DNA of 64,000 nt, taken from the NCBI GenBank assembly GCA_947166385.1, contig CAMVEB010000005.1:62001-126000 (forward strand), in the 5' to 3' direction. This document shows, in pieces, positions 52,319 through 61,466 of this stretch. The stretch is from an uncultured Clostridia bacterium. GTDB lineage: Bacteria; Bacillota; Clostridia; Christensenellales; Aristaeellaceae. The notes beneath the pieces were generated by a model that did no database searches, had not been told where the DNA came from, and worked only from the letters and a program-made list of their open reading frames with translations. A program made the translations under genes and the position numbers. Every line of letters starts with the position of its first letter. The first letter of the stretch is position 1.

Positions 52319-52347
52319 ATATTACACTTTTGCTCTCGGTTTGTAAA
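52319..52347 (-). promoter_or_regulatory. Promoter of the chvE operon
   Basis: Minus-strand TTTACA (52342-52347) and TAATAT (52319-52324), 17-bp spacer. Confidence 0.7.
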
Positions 52348-52434
52348 TACTTTTTCTGCCATTTTTCTGTTCGATTTCTGCTTTTTAATGTTCCGGAAAG
52401 CGTGGTTTTTCCTTGATGGAAATGTTTTCAGTCA

Positions 52435-52448
52435 TGCAAACGTTTACA
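52435..52448. promoter_or_regulatory. LacI/CcpA-type operator (cre-like)
   Basis: TGCAAACGTTTACA matches the catabolite-responsive-element consensus TGWAANCGNTNWCA at 13 of 14 positions, with the central CG. It lies 88 bp upstream of the chvE -35. Confidence 0.6.
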
Positions 52449-52500
52449 GCCTGTTTTCACTTCAAAAAGCAGGTACAAAAAGAATATTGCTCATCCTTTG

Positions 52501-52755
52501 CTATTTGAGGGCATTCTGGTTTTCAGGAGAATCCTCCTCCTGGTCATCTTTGTCTTTGGTCCTGTATATCTTCCAGGCATAGATCAGTACCGCGATCCCC
52601 GCGATGCCGAAAAACGCCACTGCCACAATACATAGCCACAGTGCCATGGTCGACTTTCCGTTCACCTGGTCCTTCACCATCTCATAGGCCAGGTACAGCA
52701 CATAAACTCCGGCAATGGCCAGCAGGGATGCTCTGTTTCGGTTCTGCATTTTCAC
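52501..52755 (-). CDS. Small two-helix membrane protein
   Basis: 84 aa, GTG start overlapping the zinc-ribbon stop (GTGA) with GAGAGG before it. Two hydrophobic segments (~11-25 and 38-62), then an acidic tail (DKDDQEEDSPENQ). Function unknown; coupled to the zinc-ribbon protein. Confidence 0.65.
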   Translation of the reverse strand: MKMQNRNRASLLAIAGVYVLYLAYEMVKDQVNGKSTMALWLCIVAVAFFGIAGIAVLIYAWKIYRTKDKDDQEEDSPENQNALK

Positions 52756-53450
52756 GGTTGTTCCTCTCCTTCCAGCACCAGAAATTCCGTTTTTCCGCCG
52801 GATCGGATGGTAAATGCCTGAATCATCGCCTGTTTCAGCAGAAGCTGACGTTCCGGTGCCAGCTGATCATCCAGAGCAATGCTCCGGATCATTTCCGAAA
52901 CGACACCCCCGATGATTTTCTCCTTGTTGCGGACTGTCCGGAATCCAAAGAGGCTGCCCATCAGCCGGTTGTCTTCCTCCAGAAAGATGTCGATATATTC
53001 CCTGCACAGGCGCAGCAGGTACTCCTTCATTTTCTCTTCCGGATCTTTCGCCTGCTGCAGGATGGAGATCAGCAGGGGATCTTCAAACAGTTCCGTCCGC
53101 ATCCGGTTTCGTTCCTCACCGGAAAAATCCTCCGGCATACGGTAAATCTGCAGCAGGTGGCTTTTGATAATGGAAAAATCCATTTTCCCCCGGGGCGGTT
53201 TCGGATTCTTATGGCCGATAAACAGCATTTCCCAGTCAATTTCCGGTGCGTCCGGGCAGGCATTCTTCGCCTTCTCCAGGATTTTCTTCCGCTCCGGCAG
53301 GCTGGTCACAGCCAGCGCTTTCCGCACCCATTCCGCAGCCCGGGAATCTCCGCCTGCCATGGCAGGAAGCGCCGGAAGTTTCGCACCGCAATAGGGGCAG
53401 AAAGCGATTCCTTCCCCAATGATCTCTTTACCGCACTGTCCGCATTTCAT
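52752..53450 (-). CDS. Zinc-ribbon protein of unknown function
   Basis: 232 aa. N-terminal zinc ribbon CGQCGKEI ... FCPYCGAK (four cysteines). The remaining ~200 residues are helical and charged (RKALAVTSLPERKKILEKA, EEDNRLMGSLFGFRTVRNKEK), not recognised. Cytosolic. May be co-transcribed with the esterase upstream (68-nt gap). Confidence 0.7.
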   Translation of the reverse strand: MKCGQCGKEIIGEGIAFCPYCGAKLPALPAMAGGDSRAAEWVRKALAVTSLPERKKILEKAKNACPDAPEIDWEMLFIGHKNPKPPRGKMDFSIIKSHLLQIYRMPEDFSGEERNRMRTELFEDPLLISILQQAKDPEEKMKEYLLRLCREYIDIFLEEDNRLMGSLFGFRTVRNKEKIIGGVVSEMIRSIALDDQLAPERQLLLKQAMIQAFTIRSGGKTEFLVLEGEEQP

Positions 53451-53518
53451 GATCTGTTCTCTCCGATCCGGAAGCTGGTTCCTGCCGCAGGAATTCCCGC
53501 AGACAGTCCTGTTTCCTT

Positions 53519-54577
53519 CTATGTATTCTGGATAAAAGCCTGGATTTTGATCGCCATTTTCCGCTGGGTGGCTTCGCTGGGATGATAATCGGATCCGTAC
53601 CCGTCCCGCTCCGCATCCTGTTCTGGCAGCGCCATGGAGTGGATTCGCTGATCTCCGCTTTCCGCCCGGTATTCGTTCACCGCGCTCACCATGGTTTCAT
53701 TCAGGCCGGTCCCCATGATGCCCAGCACGCAGAGAATCATCGCACCCGGGTTGTTTTTCCGAACGGTTTGCAGAAATTCCTTGTACTGCTTCCGATACAT
53801 AGTCTTCCGGGCTTCCCGGTCCGCAATCCAGCTCAGGTCGTTGGTTCCCAGGTTCACCAGAACCTTGTCCGGCTGCCAGGCATGGAAATCCCATGGGATA
53901 TCTGTTACCGTTCTTCCGGAAGGCAGACGGAATCCGTTTCTGCCCACCTGCTCATAATACGGCGGAACCAGTTCTTCGATATTTCTCTTTTCCGGATCGT
54001 CCGTATAGCCGGAAACAATCCCATGGCCGCTGAAGGCTGTCAGCATCGGCTCGATCCCCATCCATTCGGAAACCAGCCCGGCATAGGATTTTTCGGCATT
54101 TTCGGTTGCCGTGGCAAATGATTCCGTTTCGTTTTTACCTTCCACGCCGTAACCGCAGGTAATGGAATCGCCAATAAATTCCACCCGCAGTCCTTTCTCC
54201 TCCAGCGGTTCGATTTTTCCGTCTGTCAGGATTTCCTTCACCGCCAGGAGGCTCTGGCTGCATTCGCTCAGTTTCAGCAACCGGATTTCCGTGCTCCAGG
54301 GCGTTCGGGATTCAAAAACATCAAGGGTTTCCTCCGTTTCCCGCATACAGCGGTTATAGATGGTATCCCCGTCCACCTTTACGGCAAAGCGCGGCGTCAG
54401 ATGCTGCCGGTCCGGATCCGTAACCGTGTCATCCGCTTCCAGCACAATTTTCAGGAAACGGCCTCCCCGGACGCGAAAACCAATCTCGCTCAGCGAAGAT
54501 GCCATCCAGAGCCTGTCCCCGTCCATAACCGTCCTGCCCAGCACCTTCACCGGGTACCGCCCGATTGTCACATTCAT
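53519..54577 (-). CDS. SGNH carbohydrate esterase, CE2-like
   Basis: 352 aa, no signal peptide. N-terminal beta-sandwich (~1-120) followed by an SGNH hydrolase: nucleophile Ser in FIGDSITCGYGVEG, Gly/Asn in TAFSGHGI and NLGTNDLSW, and the Asp-x-x-His in SDYHPS. This order is that of CE2 deacetylases acting on acetylated sugars. Overlaps the HAD gene (ATGA), as part of the FRG-LtaS-CotH operon. Confidence 0.85.
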   Translation of the reverse strand: MNVTIGRYPVKVLGRTVMDGDRLWMASSLSEIGFRVRGGRFLKIVLEADDTVTDPDRQHLTPRFAVKVDGDTIYNRCMRETEETLDVFESRTPWSTEIRLLKLSECSQSLLAVKEILTDGKIEPLEEKGLRVEFIGDSITCGYGVEGKNETESFATATENAEKSYAGLVSEWMGIEPMLTAFSGHGIVSGYTDDPEKRNIEELVPPYYEQVGRNGFRLPSGRTVTDIPWDFHAWQPDKVLVNLGTNDLSWIADREARKTMYRKQYKEFLQTVRKNNPGAMILCVLGIMGTGLNETMVSAVNEYRAESGDQRIHSMALPEQDAERDGYGSDYHPSEATQRKMAIKIQAFIQNT

Positions 54578-55248
54578 TTCTGATCCTCCCCGAACAGATA
54601 TGCCTTCAGTTCCCGGACCGTTTTGAAATACAGTCCGCAGTTCTGCCGCATAAATCTTTCAATCTTCTCAATGTCATTGGCCCAGCCCGCCGCAGCAAAA
54701 GGAACGCCTGCCGCTGTTGCCATATCGTACCCCGGTTTCAGGTCGTCGATCACCAGCAGTTCATCCGGCCGGTATCCGAATGTCCGCATAATCTGTTCCA
54801 ACGGCCAGACCGCCGGTTTCCGCTTTTCCGGCGGATATTCCCATCCGAAAATGAGATCCGGCTCCGGAAGATGGTTCTCCCGGTAATCCCGCCGGATGTT
54901 TTCACTGAAGGAATGACTGACCACACAGATTCGGCCGCCTTCTCTCCTCTGTTCCTCCAGAATCTCCCGGATCCCATCGTAGGCTTTGGGAACATGACGC
55001 TTGACATATTCATTCCAATAGTTCTCCTCCTCCTGCAGTTCTTCCTGCGTCAGACCGCAGATCTTCGTGAACATCGGAATCACGCCCGGATCAAAATTAT
55101 ACAGGAAGTATTCCTCCAGCGTCAGCATGTTCCCGGGGTGATACTTCCCCATATATTCCGCGAAGGAGGGATAATGGACCGTCGCGGTGGAATTCACCGT
55201 TGTATCATCGTGATCCAGCACCAGACAAGGATATTTCAGCATGCGCAT
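54574..55248 (-). CDS. HAD-superfamily hydrolase
   Basis: 224 aa, cytosolic. Motif I VLDHDDTTVNS (DxDxT), motif II VVSHS, motif III Lys in PPEKRKPAVWP and motif IV LLVIDDLKPG. Phosphatase or phosphoglycomutase-like, substrate unknown. The start could be 55248 or 55242. Starts 6 nt after the CotH stop and overlaps the esterase gene. Confidence 0.85.
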   Translation of the reverse strand: MRMLKYPCLVLDHDDTTVNSTATVHYPSFAEYMGKYHPGNMLTLEEYFLYNFDPGVIPMFTKICGLTQEELQEEENYWNEYVKRHVPKAYDGIREILEEQRREGGRICVVSHSFSENIRRDYRENHLPEPDLIFGWEYPPEKRKPAVWPLEQIMRTFGYRPDELLVIDDLKPGYDMATAAGVPFAAAGWANDIEKIERFMRQNCGLYFKTVRELKAYLFGEDQK

Positions 55249-55254
55249 TCTCCC

Positions 55255-57237
55255 TCACTCCTGCTTGGGACTGTTGATTTCCTCCAGCAGTTTCATCGTT
55301 TCCCCGAAGTATTCGTCCACCTCAGCCTGTGTCAGTTTCATGGCTTTCTTCAGCAGCTCCGGAATTTTTTTCGGACGAACCCGTGCATAATACTTGGTGG
55401 CCCTGATGTTTTTCTTCCAGTTTTCCATCTTCATATTTTTCCACCGGCTGATATGCCGGGGCAGGATCGGCTCCAACTGCGCGATAACACCGTCAAACTT
55501 CGCTTCCACATTGTCCCAGCGGAAAACCGTTGCCAGCAGCTCGCTGACCCGGTTCAGGAATCTCGCTTTCATCTCCGGCACCGCCAGCAGGGCGTTCAGC
55601 GGTTCATGGCGGAATCCCTGGATCTTTGCGCTGACCGGTTTGATATAGTACTCAATCGGAGTTCTGTCCAGCCCGCGCCAGCAGGCTTCCACATCAAACA
55701 ACAGGTATTTCCATTTTCCCCCGGGTACCCGGTAAACCCGCACATTCGTAAAGTCCACATTGCCCAGGATGATTTCATAGGCAGCGTGGGTGAACATGTT
55801 GCCGATGTCCAGCCGTTCCTCCAGCCACTGCAGGTTTTCCGGTTCCGCCATGCTGTTTTTCCGGCAGAAATCGCACAGTTCCAGCCAGTCCGCGTTATCT
55901 CCGTTCTGCAGGAACTCATCCGTCCCGGTCCTGGCCAGTATGTCAATCCGGTCAATCTCCGTCTCATCTGTCACGCCTTCATAGGCAGCCACAAAATATT
56001 TGTTGATCTTCTCCCGGAGATTGTAATGACCCCAGTACCGGCCGTTGATATAAACCTGGATGACTTCATGGTCCTGGTACAGGATTCCCTGTCCCTCCGC
56101 AAGCGAACTGGCCACAATATCCCGCAGCCTGGTGGCGTAGGTGTCGCTGTTGGCCGCCCGCAGCAGCAGGCTCTTGTATCCGGCATAGTCCCGGGTCGGA
56201 AAGGGATTGAATCGAAACTGGTCATCTCCCCAGGCTTTCCTGGCATACAGGGCGATACTCTTCTGAGAGTTGATCCGTGCGCTGTGGCCGGAGCATGTCA
56301 TGGTGCCGTTCTGGCTGATCTGCTGCTTCCCCTGCCGATTGAAATATTCAATGTGCACCGGATACTCATAACCCCGGCTGTAGTTGGGGATAGAACCGGT
56401 TCCTTTCACCAGCATACCGGTCTTTTTGCTGAACAGGTACCGGTCATCCGAAATCAGGGAAACAATCGCGGTCTGCGGATCGTCGTCAATAAAATAGGTG
56501 GCGCTCACGGTTTCCGAGGATACGGCATCCTCCCGGAAGGCTTTTACCCGCAGCGGCGTGGTTTTCTTCAGGATCAGGCCGTCTTCCGGAAACTCCCTGC
56601 TCTTCTCCGTCGGAGTTTCTCCGTCGGTGGTATAGCGCAGCACCGTACCTTCCGTCGTTTCCGCCCGGACGGTCACGCTGCCGCTGTAAAACCCGCCGGC
56701 ACTGACGGCCGGCGTTTCCGTCCGCGACGCATAGGCATGTTTCTCGTTCTTTTTCCCGCGGGTCGGCGTTTCAAAGAAGCCGTATTTTCCGCCGTCCGCA
56801 GGCTTCCCCCAGCTGACGCATCCGTACTGCTGCGGAACCTTGATCCGCTGTTTTTCCGTTCCCTCGCGGTCGGAAAGAATCAGTGTTTCCCCGCCGGAGG
56901 AAATCTTGAATTCCGTATAAAAGGTACTTCCTTTCCCCGGTCTGATGCCCTCCTCGCCGGTGCAGAAAACCGTCAGGCAGGCTCCGGATTTCAGCTTTGT
57001 CCCCTCCGGAAAAGACCATTTCAGAGGATCCTTTTTGCTGTCGCTGAAATACCAGCCGCTCAGATCCTCCGTTTTCTCCCCGTCGTTGTACAGTTCCACC
57101 CAGTCATAGGCCTGCCCGTTCTCATAAAAACCATTGCTGGCCATCACTTCATTGATCACCACATCAGCCCGGGCCGCGAATCCGCACAGGAAGACGGACA
57201 GCAGCAATCCGGTCAGAAATCCTGTCTTCTTCATCAT
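55255..57237 (-). CDS. Secreted CotH kinase-like protein with lamin-tail domain
   Basis: 660 aa from ATG 57237 (GGAAGGG at 9 nt); ATG 57270, which overlaps the previous stop, is an alternative. Signal peptide, then a lamin-tail domain (VVINEVMASNG, YDWVELYND), a chitobiase/hexosaminidase-type sandwich (VLRYTTDGETPTEKS) and a CotH domain with NGRYWGHYNLREKINKY and YLLFDVEACWRG. CotH proteins are atypical kinases that phosphorylate secreted proteins in Bacillus spores. Here it is extracytoplasmic and beside an LTA-synthase-like enzyme. Confidence 0.85.
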   Translation of the reverse strand: MMKKTGFLTGLLLSVFLCGFAARADVVINEVMASNGFYENGQAYDWVELYNDGEKTEDLSGWYFSDSKKDPLKWSFPEGTKLKSGACLTVFCTGEEGIRPGKGSTFYTEFKISSGGETLILSDREGTEKQRIKVPQQYGCVSWGKPADGGKYGFFETPTRGKKNEKHAYASRTETPAVSAGGFYSGSVTVRAETTEGTVLRYTTDGETPTEKSREFPEDGLILKKTTPLRVKAFREDAVSSETVSATYFIDDDPQTAIVSLISDDRYLFSKKTGMLVKGTGSIPNYSRGYEYPVHIEYFNRQGKQQISQNGTMTCSGHSARINSQKSIALYARKAWGDDQFRFNPFPTRDYAGYKSLLLRAANSDTYATRLRDIVASSLAEGQGILYQDHEVIQVYINGRYWGHYNLREKINKYFVAAYEGVTDETEIDRIDILARTGTDEFLQNGDNADWLELCDFCRKNSMAEPENLQWLEERLDIGNMFTHAAYEIILGNVDFTNVRVYRVPGGKWKYLLFDVEACWRGLDRTPIEYYIKPVSAKIQGFRHEPLNALLAVPEMKARFLNRVSELLATVFRWDNVEAKFDGVIAQLEPILPRHISRWKNMKMENWKKNIRATKYYARVRPKKIPELLKKAMKLTQAEVDEYFGETMKLLEEINSPKQE

Positions 57238-57266
57238 CTGTCCCATCCCTTCCTGCAGTTTTTCCG

Positions 57267-58784
57267 TCATTGCTGCGTCGCGAAATGTTCCGCAAAGAAC
57301 GGCGAATACTTCTGCACTTCCTCATTCAGTGCATCGTAACCCATTTCCTCCGCCAGTGTCTTTCGACCGCTCAGCAAATCCGTTCCCAAAGCCAGCCGGT
57401 CGCCATCAATGGCAAACCCCATCGCGCTGAGCATCGTCGGAAACATATCCATCATCACGGCAGTCCGGTTGAAAGTCTCCCCCGCTGCCTCCTTCCGGCT
57501 GTTCAGGATGCAGTTGTAGACAGGGCGCTGTTCATAGGGAACCCCTTCTGTCAGGCAGGTATCCATCCGGGGATGGTCCCCGGTAATAATCAGCACCGTA
57601 TTTTCCCAGAACGGCTGTTCCCGGCACCAGGTCACAAAATCTCCCACCTGCCGGTCTGTGCACGCAATGACATTGGCCGTCCGGTCCTCAAACACCGTCC
57701 CGCATTCCGCGCAGGTATAGCCTCCCAGGTGGTGGGCATCCACTGTCAGCAGCGTCAGGTTGAAAGGCTGCTCCCCGGCCGCCAGCCGGGTCAGCTCCTC
57801 CCGCGCGATACGAAACAGCTTGCTGTCCTCAAATCCCCACCAGACATAGTAGTCGGACGGAATTTCTCCTCTCTCCCGGGCGGCAAACAGATCGTGAATT
57901 TCATATCCCCCGTGCTGGGTAAAGTACAGAGCCCGGCCGCCGTAAGATCCGTCACTGCCGCAAAGAAACACCTGCCTGTATCCTTCTCTTTCCAGAAGAT
58001 CCCCCATGGATACAACTTCCGGAGCGAACTCTGTGTATTTGTACATGCTGTTCTGCTCCACCGGAAACCCAAACGGCATCCCGCTGGTCCCCGCAAACAG
58101 TGCCGCCATGGTCCAGTTGGTATTGTTGGTGGAGAGGAAACCTCCCAGCCGGTCCGAGTTCGAAAAGGAAATGTTTTCCGCTGCCAGCCGGGTCAGGTTC
58201 GGCATATAGTTTGCCTGCTGGTATCCACCGTCTTCCCGGGAAGCATAAGTGGTTTCCATGCTTTCCAGCACCAGCCAGATCACATTGGGCTTCTTCTCCG
58301 GCGCCATGATCCGGATGCTGTCCGGCGCTATATAGTAATCTTCGTACAGCGTGGTCTTCTCGCTGCGGAAGCGCAGGTAATCGCTGACATGCAGCCGGTC
58401 CCAGGTATGCACCGCCGCAGCCGGGAGACACAGGCAGCCAAGAATCAGAAACACCCTGCCGGCCGTTTCCCGGGCTTTCCCGGCCTTTTCCGCCGAAGGA
58501 ATCCGTTTGGTCAGCGCTGTCCACAGCCGCTCCCATCGGAGCAGAACCGCGAGCAGAATGAATCCGGCAATCGCAAGGAGTACCGGCGGAAGCACCCCGC
58601 TGAGAAAATCGCTCCAGAATCCGCCGCCCACTCCCTTCATCGGGGTGGTCAGGGTAAACAGAAGCCCCGCAAAACTGGTATCATACCGCGCCGTATACCA
58701 CCCGGTCAGCACATACAGGAGCGCTGCCAGACAGAAGCATACCGCGGCAAGGATCATACCCAGGTGTTTCTTCATGTAATTCAT
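57267..58784 (-). CDS. LTA-synthase/phosphoglycerol-transferase-like membrane protein
   Basis: 505 aa. Three N-terminal helices (~9-28, 65-83, 109-126), then a ~340-residue extracytoplasmic sulfatase-fold domain. Metal/catalytic motifs: LVLESMETTYAS with the Thr nucleophile at 178/179, LCGSDGSYGGR, TVDAHHLGGY and ITGDHPRM. LtaS has five helices, so this is a shortened relative. Expected to move a phosphoglycerol-type group onto an envelope glycan. Start 58784 or 58775. Overlaps the CotH frame. Confidence 0.85.
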   Translation of the reverse strand: MNYMKKHLGMILAAVCFCLAALLYVLTGWYTARYDTSFAGLLFTLTTPMKGVGGGFWSDFLSGVLPPVLLAIAGFILLAVLLRWERLWTALTKRIPSAEKAGKARETAGRVFLILGCLCLPAAAVHTWDRLHVSDYLRFRSEKTTLYEDYYIAPDSIRIMAPEKKPNVIWLVLESMETTYASREDGGYQQANYMPNLTRLAAENISFSNSDRLGGFLSTNNTNWTMAALFAGTSGMPFGFPVEQNSMYKYTEFAPEVVSMGDLLEREGYRQVFLCGSDGSYGGRALYFTQHGGYEIHDLFAARERGEIPSDYYVWWGFEDSKLFRIAREELTRLAAGEQPFNLTLLTVDAHHLGGYTCAECGTVFEDRTANVIACTDRQVGDFVTWCREQPFWENTVLIITGDHPRMDTCLTEGVPYEQRPVYNCILNSRKEAAGETFNRTAVMMDMFPTMLSAMGFAIDGDRLALGTDLLSGRKTLAEEMGYDALNEEVQKYSPFFAEHFATQQ

Positions 58785-58797
58785 TTCCCTGTTCGTA

Positions 58798-59598
58798 TTA
58801 TTTCACATAATAGTGCCGGGCAATCCATTTGCTCAGCCCCTCCAGTCCCGGATACAGCAGCCTCTCGCTGATGTTCAGGCTGTCCAGCATGTCCCGCACC
58901 CGCCACCGGAGATTCCGGTCAATCACATATTTTACGGTGTTCTTCGTATGCGCGTCCAGAAATCCCTCGATATCCTGCATGTCGGTAGGAATCACAGCGA
59001 AGAAGGAATACTGCATGATGATGCGGTTGTTGGTACTGGGGGGTTCAATAATCACCATGGAGCGATCCTTCATATCCTCGTCATACTGATCCAGGGACAA
59101 AGCCAGCCGGCTCAGCATTTCCACGGAGAAAAGCGTCGTCTGCTCTCGGCCGACCGCCAGCCTGTATTTTTCAGGCAGGTGGTTGATCTGCTCATTCATG
59201 TCAATCCGCCAGACCATGCAGTCATGGGCATCCATATCCCCCAGGTTCTCCTCCGTCATGGCGAAATGCAGCGCTACAAGAGCGGAATGGCTCCAGTCCA
59301 GCAGGCGGGTCGGCAGTCCGTTATGCTGTCCCGTAATCATCTGATGCCAGACACTCAGGGCAATCGTCGGATCCTCGCGGACCGCGTATTTGGCGAAATT
59401 GTTCAGGATCGCAGGTTCCAGCGTCTTCTGAAGCCCTTTGCAGCAGCGCGTCAGGCTGGTCACCATCCGATACGAACTGTCCGGCATTCCCCGGTACAGA
59501 TATCCGCTGCGGTTCCGCCCCAGTTCCGGCCGGAACTCCTGCTCCGACAGCAGCGGCATAAGATCCTCCAGCGTACTGATTCTGACTTCCCGAATCAT
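58798..59598 (-). CDS. FRG-domain protein
   Basis: 266 aa, cytosolic. FRG domain: YLYRGMPDSSYRMVTSL, and HNGLPTRLLDWSHSALVALHFA, the two typical stretches. FRG domains are of unknown activity and are often seen in defence or toxin contexts. Here it leads an operon of envelope enzymes, 14 nt before the LTA-synthase-like gene. GGAGG at 6 nt supports ATG 59598. Confidence 0.85.
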   Translation of the reverse strand: MIREVRISTLEDLMPLLSEQEFRPELGRNRSGYLYRGMPDSSYRMVTSLTRCCKGLQKTLEPAILNNFAKYAVREDPTIALSVWHQMITGQHNGLPTRLLDWSHSALVALHFAMTEENLGDMDAHDCMVWRIDMNEQINHLPEKYRLAVGREQTTLFSVEMLSRLALSLDQYDEDMKDRSMVIIEPPSTNNRIIMQYSFFAVIPTDMQDIEGFLDAHTKNTVKYVIDRNLRWRVRDMLDSLNISERLLYPGLEGLSKWIARHYYVK

Positions 59599-59635
59599 AT
59601 CATGCCTCCGAATACTTTCTTTCCTGATTTTATCA

Positions 59636-59673
59636 CAAACCGGCGCCCCCTGTACAGGGAGCGCCGGTGTTTG
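59636..59673 (-). terminator. Terminator of the hydrogenase operon
   Basis: CAAACCGGCGC...GCGCCGGTGTTTG stem with an inner CCCTGTACAGGG palindrome. Only a short T-rich tail on the minus strand. Lies 22 nt after the hydA stop. Confidence 0.6.
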
Positions 59674-59694
59674 TTTTCAGGATTGATTTCGGGA

Positions 59695-61443
59695 TTACTT
59701 GGAGTACTTTTCCCGCTTGGTATAATGGGTATGGAGCAGCTCATGCGCCAGATGGCTGTTGGGCTCGCCCAGATAATCCCTGTACACGGCCATAATGGAG
59801 GCGTTCTCATGGCTCTTGCGCTCCGGCTTGTTGGCGTCCTCATTGTAGAGGGCCGCCGCGCGCAGCTGCTTGGGATCGCATTCCATCCGCTTCTGGGCGG
59901 AAACAATAGGCTGTCCGCCGCCGGTCACGCAGCCGCCGGGGCAGGCCATGACCTCGATGAAATGATAGGTCTTCTCACCGCTGCGGATGCTGTCCAGCAG
60001 TTTCGCAGCGTTGGCAGTTCCATGGGCCACCGCTACGTTCACATCCAGATCGCCGACCTTGATGGTGGCTTCCTTCACGCCCTGGATGCCGCGAACCTCA
60101 TGGAAGTCCACATTGTCCAGAATCTTGCCCGTCACTTTTTCATACACGGTACGCAGGGCCGCTTCCATCACGCCGCCGGTCGCGCCGAAGATGACAGCCG
60201 CGCCGGTGCTCTCGCCCAGGACGGGATCAAAGTCTTCGTCCGGCAGGTTCGCGAAGTCAATGCCGGCTTCCTTGATCATACGGGCCAGTTCACGGGTGGT
60301 AATAACTTCGTCCACATCCTGCATGCCGTTACGGCTCAGCTCGGGCCGCTTTGCTTCGAACTTCTTGGCGGTACAGGGCATCACGGACACCACGCGGATA
60401 TCCTTGGGATCGATGCCTTCCTTCTCCGCCCAGTAGCTCTTGATCATCGCGCCTTCCATCTCGTGGGGAGACTTGCAGCTGGACAGGTTGTCGATGAAGT
60501 CCGGATAGTAGGTTTCGCAGAACTTGATCCATCCGGGAGAGCAGCTGGTAATCATCGGCAGCACGCCCTTGTTCTGCAGGCGGCCGATGAACTCGGTGCC
60601 TTCTTCCATGATTGTCAGGTCTGCACCCCAGTCGGTATCAAATACCTTCTCGAAGCCCAGGCGGCGCAGGGCTGCCGCCATCTTGCCGGTGACAGAGGTA
60701 CCCATGGGAATACCGAACTCTTCGCCCAGCGCGGCGCGAACCGCGGGAGCGGGCTGCACGACTACGTGCTTGGTTTCATCCGCCAGCAGCTTCCAGACAG
60801 CCTTGGTGGAATCTTTCTCATACAGGGCGCCTGTCGGGCATGCTGCGATGCACTGGCCACAGTTGATGCAGGCCACTTCACCCAGCGGCTGTTCCCAGGC
60901 GCTGCCGATCTTGGTCTTGAATCCGCGTCCCATGGGGCCGATTACGCCGACAGCCTGGGTGTTGACACAGGCAGCAATGCAGCGGCGGCACAGGATGCAC
61001 TTATTGTTGTTACGGACGATGGAGGGGCTCAGGTCATCAATGTCATACTCGTTGACCTTTCCCTTGAACTTGTCCACATCCTCAACACCCAGGTCGATAC
61101 ACATCTGCTGCAGTTCACACTTCTGGTTACGGGCGCAGTCCAGGCAGCGCTTGTCATGGTTGCTCAGCAGGAGCTCCAGGTTGACCTTGCGGGCAGCCCG
61201 CAGCTTGGGGGTATTGGTCTTGACGTTCATGCCGTTGGTCACAGGCAGCACACAGGCCGCGCCGAAAGCGCGGGCTCCGGTGTCCACAATACACATCCGG
61301 CAGGCGCCGATCTGATTGATATCCTTCAGGTAACACAGCGTGGGAATGTTGATGCCGGCCTTCTTGGCGGCTTCCAGCACGGTTGTACCGGCGGGGACTT
61401 CAACACTGACGCCGTCAATCGTAAGTTTCACGAGATTTTCCAT
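59695..61443 (-). CDS. hydA: [FeFe] hydrogenase catalytic subunit, NADH-dependent group A6 type
   Basis: 582 aa from ATG 61443 (GGAGG). Order: a 2Fe-2S domain (TLCYLKDINQIGACRMC), His-Cys3 4Fe-4S (HDKRCLDCARNQKC), two 4Fe-4S sites (CILCRRCIAAC, CINCGQCIAACPTGAL), then the H-cluster domain with L1 TSCSPGWIKF, L2 MPCTAKKFEAKR and L3 EVMACPGGCVTGGGQP. L1 has Ser where many enzymes have a second Cys. Makes or uses H2 with electrons from HydB (and ferredoxin in bifurcating forms). HydB and the 2Fe-2S gene precede it. Confidence 0.95.
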   Translation of the reverse strand: MENLVKLTIDGVSVEVPAGTTVLEAAKKAGINIPTLCYLKDINQIGACRMCIVDTGARAFGAACVLPVTNGMNVKTNTPKLRAARKVNLELLLSNHDKRCLDCARNQKCELQQMCIDLGVEDVDKFKGKVNEYDIDDLSPSIVRNNNKCILCRRCIAACVNTQAVGVIGPMGRGFKTKIGSAWEQPLGEVACINCGQCIAACPTGALYEKDSTKAVWKLLADETKHVVVQPAPAVRAALGEEFGIPMGTSVTGKMAAALRRLGFEKVFDTDWGADLTIMEEGTEFIGRLQNKGVLPMITSCSPGWIKFCETYYPDFIDNLSSCKSPHEMEGAMIKSYWAEKEGIDPKDIRVVSVMPCTAKKFEAKRPELSRNGMQDVDEVITTRELARMIKEAGIDFANLPDEDFDPVLGESTGAAVIFGATGGVMEAALRTVYEKVTGKILDNVDFHEVRGIQGVKEATIKVGDLDVNVAVAHGTANAAKLLDSIRSGEKTYHFIEVMACPGGCVTGGGQPIVSAQKRMECDPKQLRAAALYNEDANKPERKSHENASIMAVYRDYLGEPNSHLAHELLHTHYTKREKYSK

Positions 61444-61466
61444 TTGTGTTGTTCCTCCTCGCACGA

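Noticed and set aside
54565-57339. 924-aa open frame on the plus strand
   Set aside because: Antisense to the HAD and CotH genes; no domain signal.
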